The notes under the pieces were generated by a model. That model saw nothing but the letters and a program-made list of their open reading frames with translations. It searched no databases and was not told where the DNA came from. A stretch of DNA of 55,364 nt from Geodermatophilus sp. TF02-6 (GTDB lineage Bacteria; Actinomycetota; Actinomycetes; Mycobacteriales; Geodermatophilaceae): the NCBI RefSeq assembly GCF_003319115.1, contig NZ_QOHF01000026.1:1-55364 (forward strand). The letters are read 5' to 3'. Numbering within the stretch: the stretch's first letter is position 1; each line of letters begins with the position of its first letter. A program made the position numbers and the translations under genes. This document shows, one piece after another, positions 1 to 7,826 of this stretch.

Positions 1-123
1 CCGACCAATCCTGCAGGTCTGTGCACGACACAGCATCATTGTCTCGGCAGCACCGCATCCTGAACAGCAGCACGCCGGAGCACGATCACCGCGTTGCCAC
101 GCCAAGGCTGTAGCCCTGTAGTA
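1..123. other. window edge, no gene seen
   Basis: This stretch is somewhat less GC-rich than what follows, and I see no reading frame, hairpin or RNA gene in it. It lies just past the stop codon of the flavoprotein gene on the minus strand. Whether more mycofactocin genes lie to the left cannot be judged from here. Confidence 0.5.
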
Positions 124-2064
124 CTAGACCGCGGCGCCCACCCGCTCGCCGTCCAGGGTCGCCGCCCCCGCCCGGCGAGGGGCGAGGCAGTCGCCCACCC
201 GGTGGACCTCCAGCCCGCTGCCGTGCAGGGCGTGCCACAGCTCGTCGTCCGGCGCCGCGGGCGCGGCCACCACCACCCAGTCGACGGTCCGCTCCTCGGC
301 GGCGCCGGTCGGGTGGTGCAGCAGCCGGACGGTGGGCCGCGCGCCGGGCGCCACCGAGGTCACCAGCCGATCGGGCGACCGCCGGATGCCCAGCCGGGCT
401 GCCCGCCCCTCCCAGCCGGGTCGGTCCAGGGTGAGCCCGAGGTCCTGCCCGACGGCCATCGCCGCGGTGGTCACCTCGACCGCGCAGCCGCGGCCGGCGA
501 GCAGCTCCGCCGTGGCGGTCGCCGCGGCGGTCCCGAGGTCGTCGACGACCAGCACCTCGCCGGCCGGGGACGTCCGCCCGGTGAGCACGTCGCGCACGTC
601 GACGACGCGGTCGCACTCCCCGGCCCACGCCGGCCGGACGGCGCGGGCGCCGGTGGCGAGGACGACGACGTCCGGCGCCTCGGCGCGCACCCGGTCGGCG
701 GTGGCGCGCACCCCGGTGCGCACGTCGACGCCGGCCCGGGCGCACTCGGCGGCGAGGTCGTCGACCAGCGGGCGCAGCCCCGCCCGGCCGGGGGCGGACG
801 CCGCGGTCCGGATCGAGCCGCCGGTGCGCGGGTCCTGCTCCCACACGGTGACCGCGTGCCCGCGCTGGGCGGCGGTCGCGGCGGCGCGCAGCCCGGCCGG
901 CCCACCCCCGACGACGAGCACCCGCCGGCGGCGCTCCGGCACCGGCAGCGGGGCCTCGCGGCCGGCCCGCGGGTTGGTCACGCAGCCCAGCGGGCGGTTG
1001 CGTCCGACCCGGCCCACGCACTCCTGGTTGCAGCCGAGGCAGGTGCGGATCTCCGCGGCTCGCCCGGCGACGGCCTTGCCCGCCCACTCCGGGTCGGCGA
1101 TCTGCCCGCGGACGACGCCGACCAGGTCGCAGTCGCCGTCGGCCAGCGCCCGCTCGGCCTGCGCCGGGGCGAGGAAACGGCCGACCCCGACGACCGGCAC
1201 GTCGACGGCGGCGCGGATCGCGGCGGAGACGCAGCGGGCGCAACCGGGCGGGGTGGTCATCGGCGGGATCACGCGCTCGAGGGTCGCCGTCGCCACGCCG
1301 ACCGTGGTGCTCAGGTAGTCGACCAGCCCGCGCTCGGCGAGCAGCCGCGCGGTGGCCACGGCCTCGGCGAGCGTCGTCCCGTCGTCCACGCCCTCCTCGC
1401 CGGCCAGCCGGACGCCGACGGCGTGGGCCGGCCCGACCGCCTCCCGGACGGCGGTGAGCACCTCGACGAGGAAGCGGGCGCGGTGCTCCAGAGGGCCGCC
1501 GTAGCCGTCGGTGCGCCGGTTGGTGGCGCGGGAGAGGAACTGGCGGACCAGCGAGGACTGCGAGCCCTGAACCTCGACGCCGTCGAATCCCCCGGCCGCG
1601 CACCGGGCGGCGACGTCGGCGTAGCCGGCGACCAGCCGGGCGAGATCGGCGGTGCCGGCCTCGCGGGGGACCTCGCCGAACAGCGGGTCGGGGACGGGCG
1701 ACGGCGCGACCACCGGGGCCCGGGTGTGCAGGGAGTCCGACTGCCCCCCGTTGTGGTTGACCTGGGCGAACACCGGTACGCCATGTGCGTGGACGGCGTC
1801 GGTGACCAGGTGGTACCCGGGCAGGACAGCCGGGTCGTACCCGCGGAGGAGCTTCTCGTAGGGGCGGTCGGCCGGGTCGGTCGAGCACTCCTCGGTGACC
1901 ACCAGACCGGCTCCGCCGGCCGCGCGAGCGGCGTAGTAGGCGGCGTGCCGGGCCGTCGGCAGGCCGTCGATGGCGAAGTTCGTCAGGTGGGCCGGGAAGA
2001 CGACCCGGTTGGGCAGCGTCACCGGGCCGACCCACAGCGGGGTGGACAGGCGCTCGCAGCCCAC
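124..2064 (-). CDS. mycofactocin-system FadH/OYE-type flavin oxidoreductase (type 2 likely)
   Basis: The protein has 646 residues and the layout of 2,4-dienoyl-CoA reductase/Old Yellow Enzyme fusions. An FMN TIM barrel covers about residues 1-335. A 4Fe-4S cysteine set follows (CLGCNQEC at 342-349 plus Cys361). A FAD/NAD(P) Rossmann part starts with VVGGGPAG near 385. The barrel keeps the QVNHNGGQ loop, where a His normally contacts flavin or substrate. The GTG start at 2064 was chosen because GGGGAGG lies about 7 nt upstream; longer frames lack family similarity. Families of this type occur almost only beside mycofactocin genes, and this gene follows three mycofactocin-coupled dehydrogenases and a second OYE protein on the same strand. 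The likely role is NAD(P)H- or cofactor-linked reduction of an enone-like substrate; the substrate is unknown. The type 1/type 2 assignment is from memory of family features. Confidence 0.85.
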   Translation of the reverse strand: MGCERLSTPLWVGPVTLPNRVVFPAHLTNFAIDGLPTARHAAYYAARAAGGAGLVVTEECSTDPADRPYEKLLRGYDPAVLPGYHLVTDAVHAHGVPVFAQVNHNGGQSDSLHTRAPVVAPSPVPDPLFGEVPREAGTADLARLVAGYADVAARCAAGGFDGVEVQGSQSSLVRQFLSRATNRRTDGYGGPLEHRARFLVEVLTAVREAVGPAHAVGVRLAGEEGVDDGTTLAEAVATARLLAERGLVDYLSTTVGVATATLERVIPPMTTPPGCARCVSAAIRAAVDVPVVGVGRFLAPAQAERALADGDCDLVGVVRGQIADPEWAGKAVAGRAAEIRTCLGCNQECVGRVGRNRPLGCVTNPRAGREAPLPVPERRRRVLVVGGGPAGLRAAATAAQRGHAVTVWEQDPRTGGSIRTAASAPGRAGLRPLVDDLAAECARAGVDVRTGVRATADRVRAEAPDVVVLATGARAVRPAWAGECDRVVDVRDVLTGRTSPAGEVLVVDDLGTAAATATAELLAGRGCAVEVTTAAMAVGQDLGLTLDRPGWEGRAARLGIRRSPDRLVTSVAPGARPTVRLLHHPTGAAEERTVDWVVVAAPAAPDDELWHALHGSGLEVHRVGDCLAPRRAGAATLDGERVGAAV

Positions 2065-2304
2065 CCGCACCACCTCCCCTGTCCCCGGGATGCCGCCTCC
2101 CGGCGACAGTAGAGACTCGGGAGCACGCCTCCTCGAGGCTGCTCTGCGGAGGCGAGCCCGTGCACCGTGCCGCAGGTCTCGGTGGCCGGGGTGGCGGAGC
2201 AGTCGTCGCAGCGAGCGGCCGGCCCCACGCCGCCGCCCGCGTGTCGGGGTCCGGCGTCCTGGGCAGGAGGGGGCCGACCCGACCCGCACTCCGAGAGGAC
2301 GGAC

Positions 2305-2784
2305 ATGACCACCGAGGACACCCGCAAGGTCGCCGAGCTGATCAAGGGGGAGCGCATCGGCTTCCTCACCACGGTGACCCCCCAGGGGAAGCTGACCAGC
2401 CGCCCCATGGCGCTGCAGGAGGTCGAGTTCGACGGCGACCTGTGGTTCTTCGCCGAGCGGACCGCTCCGTGGCTCGGCCACATCGCCACCTCGCCGCAGG
2501 TCAACGTCGGCATCGGCTCGGGCGGCACCTGGGTGTCGCTCACCGGGATGGCCGCCGTCGTCGAGGACACGGCGAAGAAGAAGGAGCTGTGGAACAGCGC
2601 CGTGGAGGCGTGGCTGCCGCAGGGCCCGGAGGACCCCTCCGTCGTGCTGGTCGAGGTCGACGGCGACTCCGCGGAGTACTGGGACAGCCCCGGCAACCGG
2701 CTGGCCACCGCGTTCAGCTTCGTCAAGGCCAAGGCCACCGGTCAGAAGCCCGACACCGGCGAGCACCAGAAGGTCGACCTCTGA
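2305..2784 (+). CDS. pyridoxamine 5'-phosphate oxidase-fold protein (general stress protein 26-like)
   Basis: The protein has 159 residues and looks like the FMN-binding split-barrel proteins of the Pfam pyrid_ox_like/GSP26 group. It starts with a helix (TRKVAELIKGERIGFLTTV), followed by the SRPMALQ and DLWFFAERTAPWLGHI strands that line the flavin site in this family. The ATG start at 2305 has GAGAGGACGG just upstream. It is divergent from the OYE-type gene, with about 240 nt between the two starts. Members bind FMN, F420 or related flavins; the actual cofactor and substrate cannot be read from sequence. A link to the mycofactocin genes is possible only by position. Confidence 0.85.
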   Translation: MTTEDTRKVAELIKGERIGFLTTVTPQGKLTSRPMALQEVEFDGDLWFFAERTAPWLGHIATSPQVNVGIGSGGTWVSLTGMAAVVEDTAKKKELWNSAVEAWLPQGPEDPSVVLVEVDGDSAEYWDSPGNRLATAFSFVKAKATGQKPDTGEHQKVDL

Positions 2785-2863
2785 CAGCCGACCGGCAGCC
2801 GACGTCGACCGGGCACCCAGGCGGGCGCGCCACCGTGGAGAGCGTCCACCTGGAGGTGTCCCG

Positions 2864-2974
2864 ATGCTCGCGATCGTCGTCCTGCTGGTCTTCCTCGCCG
2901 TCCTGACGCTGGCCGACCTCTCGCCCGTCCTGCTCCCCCGGGGCGGCGCCGGGCTCGTCGCTCCGTTGCGCTGA
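2864..2974 (+). CDS. 36-residue single-pass membrane microprotein
   Basis: This short frame starts at an ATG with GGAGG 7 nt upstream. It encodes a hydrophobic segment rich in Leu, Val and Ile (residues 2-17), then a short tail ending in Arg. It sits 79 nt after the split-barrel protein and is followed 1 nt later by a perfect 15-bp hairpin, so it looks like the last gene of a small operon. No family is recognised. Its size and position support a real membrane microprotein, but no homology evidence is available here. Confidence 0.5.
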   Translation: MLAIVVLLVFLAVLTLADLSPVLLPRGGAGLVAPLR

Positions 2975-2975
2975 C

Positions 2976-3009
2976 CGGGCCCGGCCACGGGATGCCGTGG
3001 CCGGGCCCG
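2976..3009. terminator. strong bidirectional hairpin between convergent genes
   Basis: A perfect 15-bp inverted repeat with a GATG loop spans this site (arms 2976-2990 and 2995-3009). It lies between the stop of the 36-residue frame on the plus strand and the stop of a dehydrogenase on the minus strand, so it can end transcripts from both sides. There is no U-tract, as is common in high-GC actinomycetes. Confidence 0.75.
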
Positions 3010-3019
3010 CTCGTGCGGC

Positions 3020-3850
3020 TCAGCGGATGGTGTAGCCGGCGTCCACCGGCAGGGTGACCCCAGTGATGTAGCGGGCCTCGTCGGAGACGAGGAACAGGAT
3101 CGCGTTGGAGATGTCGACCGGGTCGACGTAGGGCACCGGCAGCGGGTGCAGCGTCTCGAACAGCTCGGCGAACTTCTCGCGGTTGGGCTCGGGGTCGTCG
3201 GGCGTGAACAGCCCCCAGGTCTTCGGGTTCTGGATCATCACCGTGTCCACCCCCGTGGGGTGCACGGAGTTGACGCGGATCGACTGCTTGCCGAACTCGT
3301 TGGCCAGGGTCCGCATGACGCCGATGACGCCGTGCTTGGCCGCGGTGTAGTGGATGGTGTTCGGCGTTCCCTTGAGCCCGGCGGTCGAGCTGGTGATGAC
3401 GATCGACCCGCCGTTGTCGACGAGGTGCGGCAGCGCCACCTTGCAGGTGTTCCAGACGCCGGTGAGGTTGATGTCGATCATCTCGCGCCAGGCCTCGTCG
3501 GTGAGCTCGAGCGAGGGCTGGATCTCGAACACGCCCGCGTTGGCCAGCACGATGTCGAGCCGGCCGAGCTGCGCCACCCCCTCGTCGACGGCGGTCTTCA
3601 GCGCGGCGCTGTCCCGGACGTCGGCCTGGGTGGCGACGATGCGCCGGTCCAGCTCCTCGACCTGGCGCACCGTCTCGGCGAGGTCCTCCGCGGTCGCCGG
3701 CGGGTACATCTGGATGCTCTCCACCGGCCCGCACAGGTCGACGGCGATGACGTCGGCGCCCTCCTGTGCCAGGCGCACCGCGTGGCTGCGCCCCTGGCTG
3801 CGCGCGGCCCCCGTGATGAACGCGACCTTGCCCTCTACACGTCCGGCCAT
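3020..3850 (-). CDS. mycofactocin-coupled SDR family oxidoreductase
   Basis: The protein has 276 residues and is a classical short-chain dehydrogenase. It has the nucleotide loop TGAARSQGRSHAVRLA near the N-terminus, the NAG motif of LANAGVF, a catalytic Ser in ITSSTAG and the YTAAKHG Tyr/Lys pair. The AARxQGRSH signature and the long insert after VDLCGP are typical of the mycofactocin-coupled (carveol-dehydrogenase-like) SDR subfamily. These proteins hold NAD(H) tightly and pass electrons to mycofactocin. It is the third of three paralogues in a row; the spacing to the previous one is 37 nt and a GGGGAG box precedes the ATG. It probably oxidises a secondary alcohol; the substrate is unknown. 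Confidence 0.9.
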   Translation of the reverse strand: MAGRVEGKVAFITGAARSQGRSHAVRLAQEGADVIAVDLCGPVESIQMYPPATAEDLAETVRQVEELDRRIVATQADVRDSAALKTAVDEGVAQLGRLDIVLANAGVFEIQPSLELTDEAWREMIDINLTGVWNTCKVALPHLVDNGGSIVITSSTAGLKGTPNTIHYTAAKHGVIGVMRTLANEFGKQSIRVNSVHPTGVDTVMIQNPKTWGLFTPDDPEPNREKFAELFETLHPLPVPYVDPVDISNAILFLVSDEARYITGVTLPVDAGYTIR

Positions 3851-3887
3851 GGGTGCTGCTCCCCTCGCTCGCTGGTGGTCGGTCAGG

Positions 3888-4721
3888 TCACTTGGTGGTC
3901 CAGCCGGCGTCGACCGTGTGCCGGGTCCCGGTGACGAAGCGGCCGGAGTCCGCGGCCAGGTAGAGGACGGCCTCGCTGACGTCCTCGGGCTGCACCCACG
4001 GCGTCTCGAGCAGGTTGAGCGACTGGAAGACGTCGCGGACGTCGTCCCGGGTGGGGTGCTCGAGGTCGGGCCGGAACAGGCGGTACACGTTCTCGTTCTG
4101 GATCAGCGGCGTGTCCACGTTGGTGGGGTGGATCGAGTTGACCCGGATCCGGTCCGGGGCCAGCTCCTGGGCCAGGCTGCGCATGAGCCCCACGACGCCG
4201 TGCTTGGCGGCGACGTAGGAGGCCACGTTCGGCATGCCGCGCAGCCCCAGCGCCGAGCTGACCAGGATGACCGCGCCGCCGTTCCCGGAGGCCCGGATGT
4301 GCGGGACGGCGGCCTTGGCGGTGAGGAAGACGCCGGTCAGGTTGACCTCGAGCATGTCCCGCCACTCCTGGACCGGCGTCTCGGCCACCTCGTGCGGCGG
4401 GACGCCGATGCCGGCGTTGGCGACGGCGACGTCGAGCCGGCCCAGCTGGGCGACCCCGTCGGCGAGGCCCTCGGTGAGCGCCTCCTCGTCGGTGACGTCG
4501 GCCTGGAACGCGACCATCCGCCGGTCGAGGGCCTCCACCGCCTTCACGGTCTCGGCCAGGTCGTCGGGCGTGGTCACCGGGCCGGTGGCGCTCGGGATCG
4601 GCCCGCAGACGTCCATCCCGATGACGTCGGCGCCCTCCTGCGCGAGCCGGACGGCGTGACTGCGGCCCATCCCCCGCCCGGCGCCGGTGATGAAGACGAC
4701 CTTGCCGTCCATCCTGCCCAT
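3888..4721 (-). CDS. mycofactocin-coupled SDR family oxidoreductase
   Basis: The protein has 277 residues and is the middle of three tandem paralogues. The nucleotide loop reads TGAGRGMGRSHAVRLA, the catalytic Ser is in LVSSALG, and the Tyr/Lys pair is in YVAAKHG. The first loop differs from its neighbours (GRGM instead of ARSQ or ARGQ). The start at 4721 was chosen for its AGAGGAG box; a longer frame would begin in non-conserved sequence. Position and signature support a dehydrogenase with non-exchangeable NAD that is re-oxidised through mycofactocin. Differences in the substrate loop after the catalytic Lys suggest each paralogue takes a different alcohol. Confidence 0.9.
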   Translation of the reverse strand: MGRMDGKVVFITGAGRGMGRSHAVRLAQEGADVIGMDVCGPIPSATGPVTTPDDLAETVKAVEALDRRMVAFQADVTDEEALTEGLADGVAQLGRLDVAVANAGIGVPPHEVAETPVQEWRDMLEVNLTGVFLTAKAAVPHIRASGNGGAVILVSSALGLRGMPNVASYVAAKHGVVGLMRSLAQELAPDRIRVNSIHPTNVDTPLIQNENVYRLFRPDLEHPTRDDVRDVFQSLNLLETPWVQPEDVSEAVLYLAADSGRFVTGTRHTVDAGWTTK

Positions 4722-4844
4722 GACCGCTCCTCTCGCCGCGCCACCCTCGACCGTGGAGCGGGCCACGGTCGGCCGCCCGACCCGCGTGGAACCATGCGCC
4801 TGGATCGCCGAACCTAGGGGCCGCGGTGTGGTGTGCGCAACAGC

Positions 4845-4886
4845 GCCGCCCCGCGACGCGACCGTGCCGCCCCGCGACGCGACCGT
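4845..4886. repeat. two perfect 21-bp direct repeats
   Basis: The 21-bp unit GCCGCCCCGCGACGCGACCGT occurs twice head to tail, and a partial third copy follows. It lies between two SDR genes, about 125-165 nt upstream of the downstream one. It could be a duplicated operator, spacer or a simple slippage product; nothing distinguishes these. Confidence 0.6.
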
Positions 4887-4902
4887 GCGGCCCGGCGAGC
4901 GG

Positions 4903-5724
4903 CTAGCGGACGGTGAACCCGGCGTCGACCGGGAGCGTCACGCCCGTCACGTACCGGCCCTCGTCGCTGACCAGCCAGGCGATCGCGTTGCTGATGTCGA
5001 CCGCCTCGATCAGCTCGACGGGCATCAGGTTGGCCAGCATCCCCGCGGACTCCTCGTTGGCCGCGAGCCAGTTCTTCAGCACCTCGTTCTCGACCATGGG
5101 GGTGGCCGCACCGGTGGGGTGCACGCTGTTGACCCGGATGGAGTGCGGCGCCAGCCAGTGGGCGAAGCTGCGCATCAGGCCGACGACGCCGTGCTTGGCG
5201 GCCGCGTACGCCGTGACGGCGCCGCTGCCGTCACCGCCGCGGCCGGTGAGCCCCTGGGTCGAGCTGGTGAGCACGATCGACCCGCCCTGGCCCTGCTCGA
5301 TCATCCGGGGTGCGGCGACGTGCACCGTGTGCCAGACGCCGGTCAGGTTCACGCCGATGACGTCGTCCCAGGTGCGCAGCGGGTCGGGCTCCGGCGTGCC
5401 CGCGGCCGAGATGCCCGCGTTGGCCAGCACGATGTCGACCCGGCCGAGCTCGGCCACGCCGTCGTCGAGCGCCGTCTGCAGCGCGGCGGCGTCCCGGACG
5501 TCGGCCTGCCGGGTGACGATCCGCCGGTCGAGCGCCTCCACCTCCTCGGCGGTCTGCGCCAGGTCCTCCGGCGTGGCCATCGGGTAGGCGATGGTCTCCA
5601 TCTGGGCGCAGAGGTCGACGGCGATGACGTCGGCGCCCTCCCTGGCCAGCCGGATGGCGTGGGAGCGGCCCTGCCCCCGCGCCGCGCCGGTGATGAAGGC
5701 GACCTTGCCCTCGAGCTTGCCCAT
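4903..5724 (-). CDS. mycofactocin-coupled SDR family oxidoreductase
   Basis: The protein has 273 residues and is the first of three tandem SDR paralogues in transcription order. It shows [16 protein letters not shown], the LANAGIS turn, a Ser in LTSSTQG, and YAAAKHG for the catalytic Tyr/Lys. A glycine-rich insert (GRGGDGSG) between Ser and Tyr is specific to this copy. The ATG start at 5724 follows GAGGAGG. The gene lies 185 nt behind the OYE/FadH-type 1 gene. The family is known from genomes that make mycofactocin and is thought to use it as the external electron acceptor. Confidence 0.9.
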   Translation of the reverse strand: MGKLEGKVAFITGAARGQGRSHAIRLAREGADVIAVDLCAQMETIAYPMATPEDLAQTAEEVEALDRRIVTRQADVRDAAALQTALDDGVAELGRVDIVLANAGISAAGTPEPDPLRTWDDVIGVNLTGVWHTVHVAAPRMIEQGQGGSIVLTSSTQGLTGRGGDGSGAVTAYAAAKHGVVGLMRSFAHWLAPHSIRVNSVHPTGAATPMVENEVLKNWLAANEESAGMLANLMPVELIEAVDISNAIAWLVSDEGRYVTGVTLPVDAGFTVR

Positions 5725-5909
5725 GACGGTCCTCCTCGACGACCTGGAACGGGTGGCGGCGACCGGCCGCACGGATGACCGACCGGGACGCCGGGGTACC
5801 CACGGCTGTCCCGCGAACCTGCCCGTCGCGCGGGGTCGAGGTCAACCACCGGGCCCCGCTCGTGGCCGAGAGCGCAGGCGCCCTCCCGCCGGGGCCGACC
5901 CCTGCCCGG

Positions 5910-7826
5910 TCACGCTCCGAGGAGGGTGCGGGCCGCGCGCCGGCCCTCGAGGACGGCCTCCAGCACGGTGCGCGGCGCGACGACGTCCCCCGCTGCCACG
6001 GCGCCCGGGGGCACCCGGCCGGGCAGGCCGGGGGCGGCGTCGACCAGGACGGCGCAGGGGAGCTCGCGCCGCTCGCCGGTCCAGCGGTCGGCGAGCACGG
6101 CCGCGCCGTCGCCGACCGCGCGCAGCACGGACGCCGTCTCCCGGCGCACCCCGGCCCGCAGCAGCCGGGTGTTGGCCGGGGCCAGGTCACCGCCCAGCCG
6201 GACGCCGACCACCTCGTCGGGAGTGGCCACGGTGACCTCGCGGCCGGCCGCGGCGAGCAGCTCGGCCACCCCCACCGCGACCGGCCCGCCGACGGGGTCG
6301 TGCACGACCACCGGCCCGGGCGGCACGGCCGCGCCGGCGAGCACGTCGGCGGCGGTCAGCACGCACGCCTCCCCGGCGACGACGTACCCGGGCGGCCGGG
6401 GCCGGGCGCCGGTGGCGATAACGTCGCCGGAGTCCGCCGCCGTCCCCAGCTCCACCCGGACGCCGAGCCGCGCCACCTCGCCGACCAGCCAGCCGGCGAG
6501 GTCGGCGAACCGCGCCCGCCCGGGCAGCGCGGCGACCAGCGGCAGCGCGCCGCCCAGCCGGCCGGAGCGCTCCACCAGCCGGACCTCGACCCCCGCCGCG
6601 GCGAGCACCCGCGCCGCCTCCAGCCCCGCCGGGCCGCCGCCGACGACGGTCACCTCCCCCGAGGGGCCCTCGTGGCCACTTCGGCCCCCGGGGGAGGGGC
6701 CGAAGTGGCCACGAAGGCTGTCCGACAGCGGGTCGGGCTCCTCGGTCTCGTGGCCGCTGCGCGGGTCGGCCACGCAGCTCACCAGGGGGTTGCGGACGTC
6801 GTGCACCTGGCAGGCCTGGTTGCACAGCGTGCAGGGCCGCACCGGCGTCCCGGCCCGCGCCTTGGCCACCAGGTCGGCGTCGGCGATCTGGGCGCGGGTC
6901 ATCTCGACGGCGTCGGCGACGCCGTCGGCGAGCGCGGCCTCGGCCATCCCGACGTCCACCACCGAGCCCTGCAGGACGACCGGCGTCCCTCCGGCGGCCG
7001 CCCGCACCCGCCGGGTGAGGTCGGCGTTGGACCCGGGTGGGGTGTGCCCGTCCGGCCGGTACGCCGCAGGCGCCAGGCCGCTGCCCCGGACGACGACGAG
7101 CAGGTCGACCAGCGGGGCCAGCGTGCTCACGGACGACGCCGCGACCGCCGGGGTGATCCCCGCCCAGGGCGCCAGCTCGTCGCAGGACAGCCGCAGCGCG
7201 AGCACCCGCCCGTCCCCGAGCGCCGCGCGGACGGCGGCCAGCACCTCGCGCAGCAGCCGCAGCCGGTCGGCGCCGTAGCCGTCGGTGCGGGTGTTGGTCA
7301 GCCCGGAGGCGAACTGGCGCAGCAGCGACCGCGCCCCGGCGTCGACCTCCACGCCGTCGGCGTCCGCCGCCACCGCGGTGCCCGCAGCCGCCCGGAAGCC
7401 GTCCACCAGCGCGTCGATCTCCGGCCGCTCCACCGCCACCGGCACCTCGCGGGTGGCGACGTCGGGGAGCGCGGACGGCGCCCAGAGCGGGGTCTGCGCG
7501 TACGCCGAGCTGCCCTGCGCGCCGGTGTGGCCGAGCGAGGCGAGCACGAGCGCGCCGTGCGGACGGCAGGCGGCGACGACGCCCGCCCAGCCCGGCCCGC
7601 ACTCGGCGGCCAGCGGCGCCCGCTCGTAGGGGTGGTCGGACGCGTGCACCGACGCGGTCTCGACGACGACGATGCCGCACCCCCCGCCCGCGCGGCGGGC
7701 GTAGTAGGCGACGTGCCGCGCCGAGAGCGCCCGCCCCCGGCCCAGGTTGGTCTCGTGCGGGCCGAACAGCACCCGGGAGGGCGCCGTCCGGCCCGCCAGG
7801 ACCAGCGGGTCGAGCAGCGAGGTCAG
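5910..7826 (-). CDS. mycofactocin-system FadH/OYE-type flavin oxidoreductase (type 1 likely)
   Basis: The protein has about 638 residues: a TIM barrel (1-325), an iron-sulfur motif (C332, C335, C339, C351) and a dinucleotide-binding half from VVGGGPAG near 394. The usual QxxHxG loop is ASLGHTG. Start choice is difficult. The frame begins in alignment at a CTG that shares bases with the stop of mftC (CTGA), and no ATG, GTG or TTG exists nearby; the next GTG, at 7772, would cut conserved sequence. I infer a coupled CTG start. The linker between the barrel and the NAD half carries an extra stretch of about 20 residues (369-388), encoded by a perfect 18-bp palindrome. The partner is probably mycofactocin or a nicotinamide cofactor. 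Confidence 0.83.
   Translation of the reverse strand: MTSLLDPLVLAGRTAPSRVLFGPHETNLGRGRALSARHVAYYARRAGGGCGIVVVETASVHASDHPYERAPLAAECGPGWAGVVAACRPHGALVLASLGHTGAQGSSAYAQTPLWAPSALPDVATREVPVAVERPEIDALVDGFRAAAGTAVAADADGVEVDAGARSLLRQFASGLTNTRTDGYGADRLRLLREVLAAVRAALGDGRVLALRLSCDELAPWAGITPAVAASSVSTLAPLVDLLVVVRGSGLAPAAYRPDGHTPPGSNADLTRRVRAAAGGTPVVLQGSVVDVGMAEAALADGVADAVEMTRAQIADADLVAKARAGTPVRPCTLCNQACQVHDVRNPLVSCVADPRSGHETEEPDPLSDSLRGHFGPSPGGRSGHEGPSGEVTVVGGGPAGLEAARVLAAAGVEVRLVERSGRLGGALPLVAALPGRARFADLAGWLVGEVARLGVRVELGTAADSGDVIATGARPRPPGYVVAGEACVLTAADVLAGAAVPPGPVVVHDPVGGPVAVGVAELLAAAGREVTVATPDEVVGVRLGGDLAPANTRLLRAGVRRETASVLRAVGDGAAVLADRWTGERRELPCAVLVDAAPGLPGRVPPGAVAAGDVVAPRTVLEAVLEGRRAARTLLGA
6671..6713. 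repeat. perfect 18-bp palindrome inside a coding sequence
   Basis: The arms at 6671-6688 and 6696-6713 are exact reverse complements around a 7-nt loop. The stretch lies inside the type 1 OYE-like gene, exactly in the linker between its barrel and its NAD(P) domain, and keeps the frame open. The related type 2 protein has no such segment. It looks like an inserted palindromic element that became translated. Confidence 0.8.

Noticed and set aside
86..2112. Long open frames of up to 672 codons over the OYE-type gene on both strands
   Set aside because: They are Arg/Gly/Pro-rich shadows produced by high GC; only the frame ending at 124 on the minus strand has domain motifs and a ribosome site.
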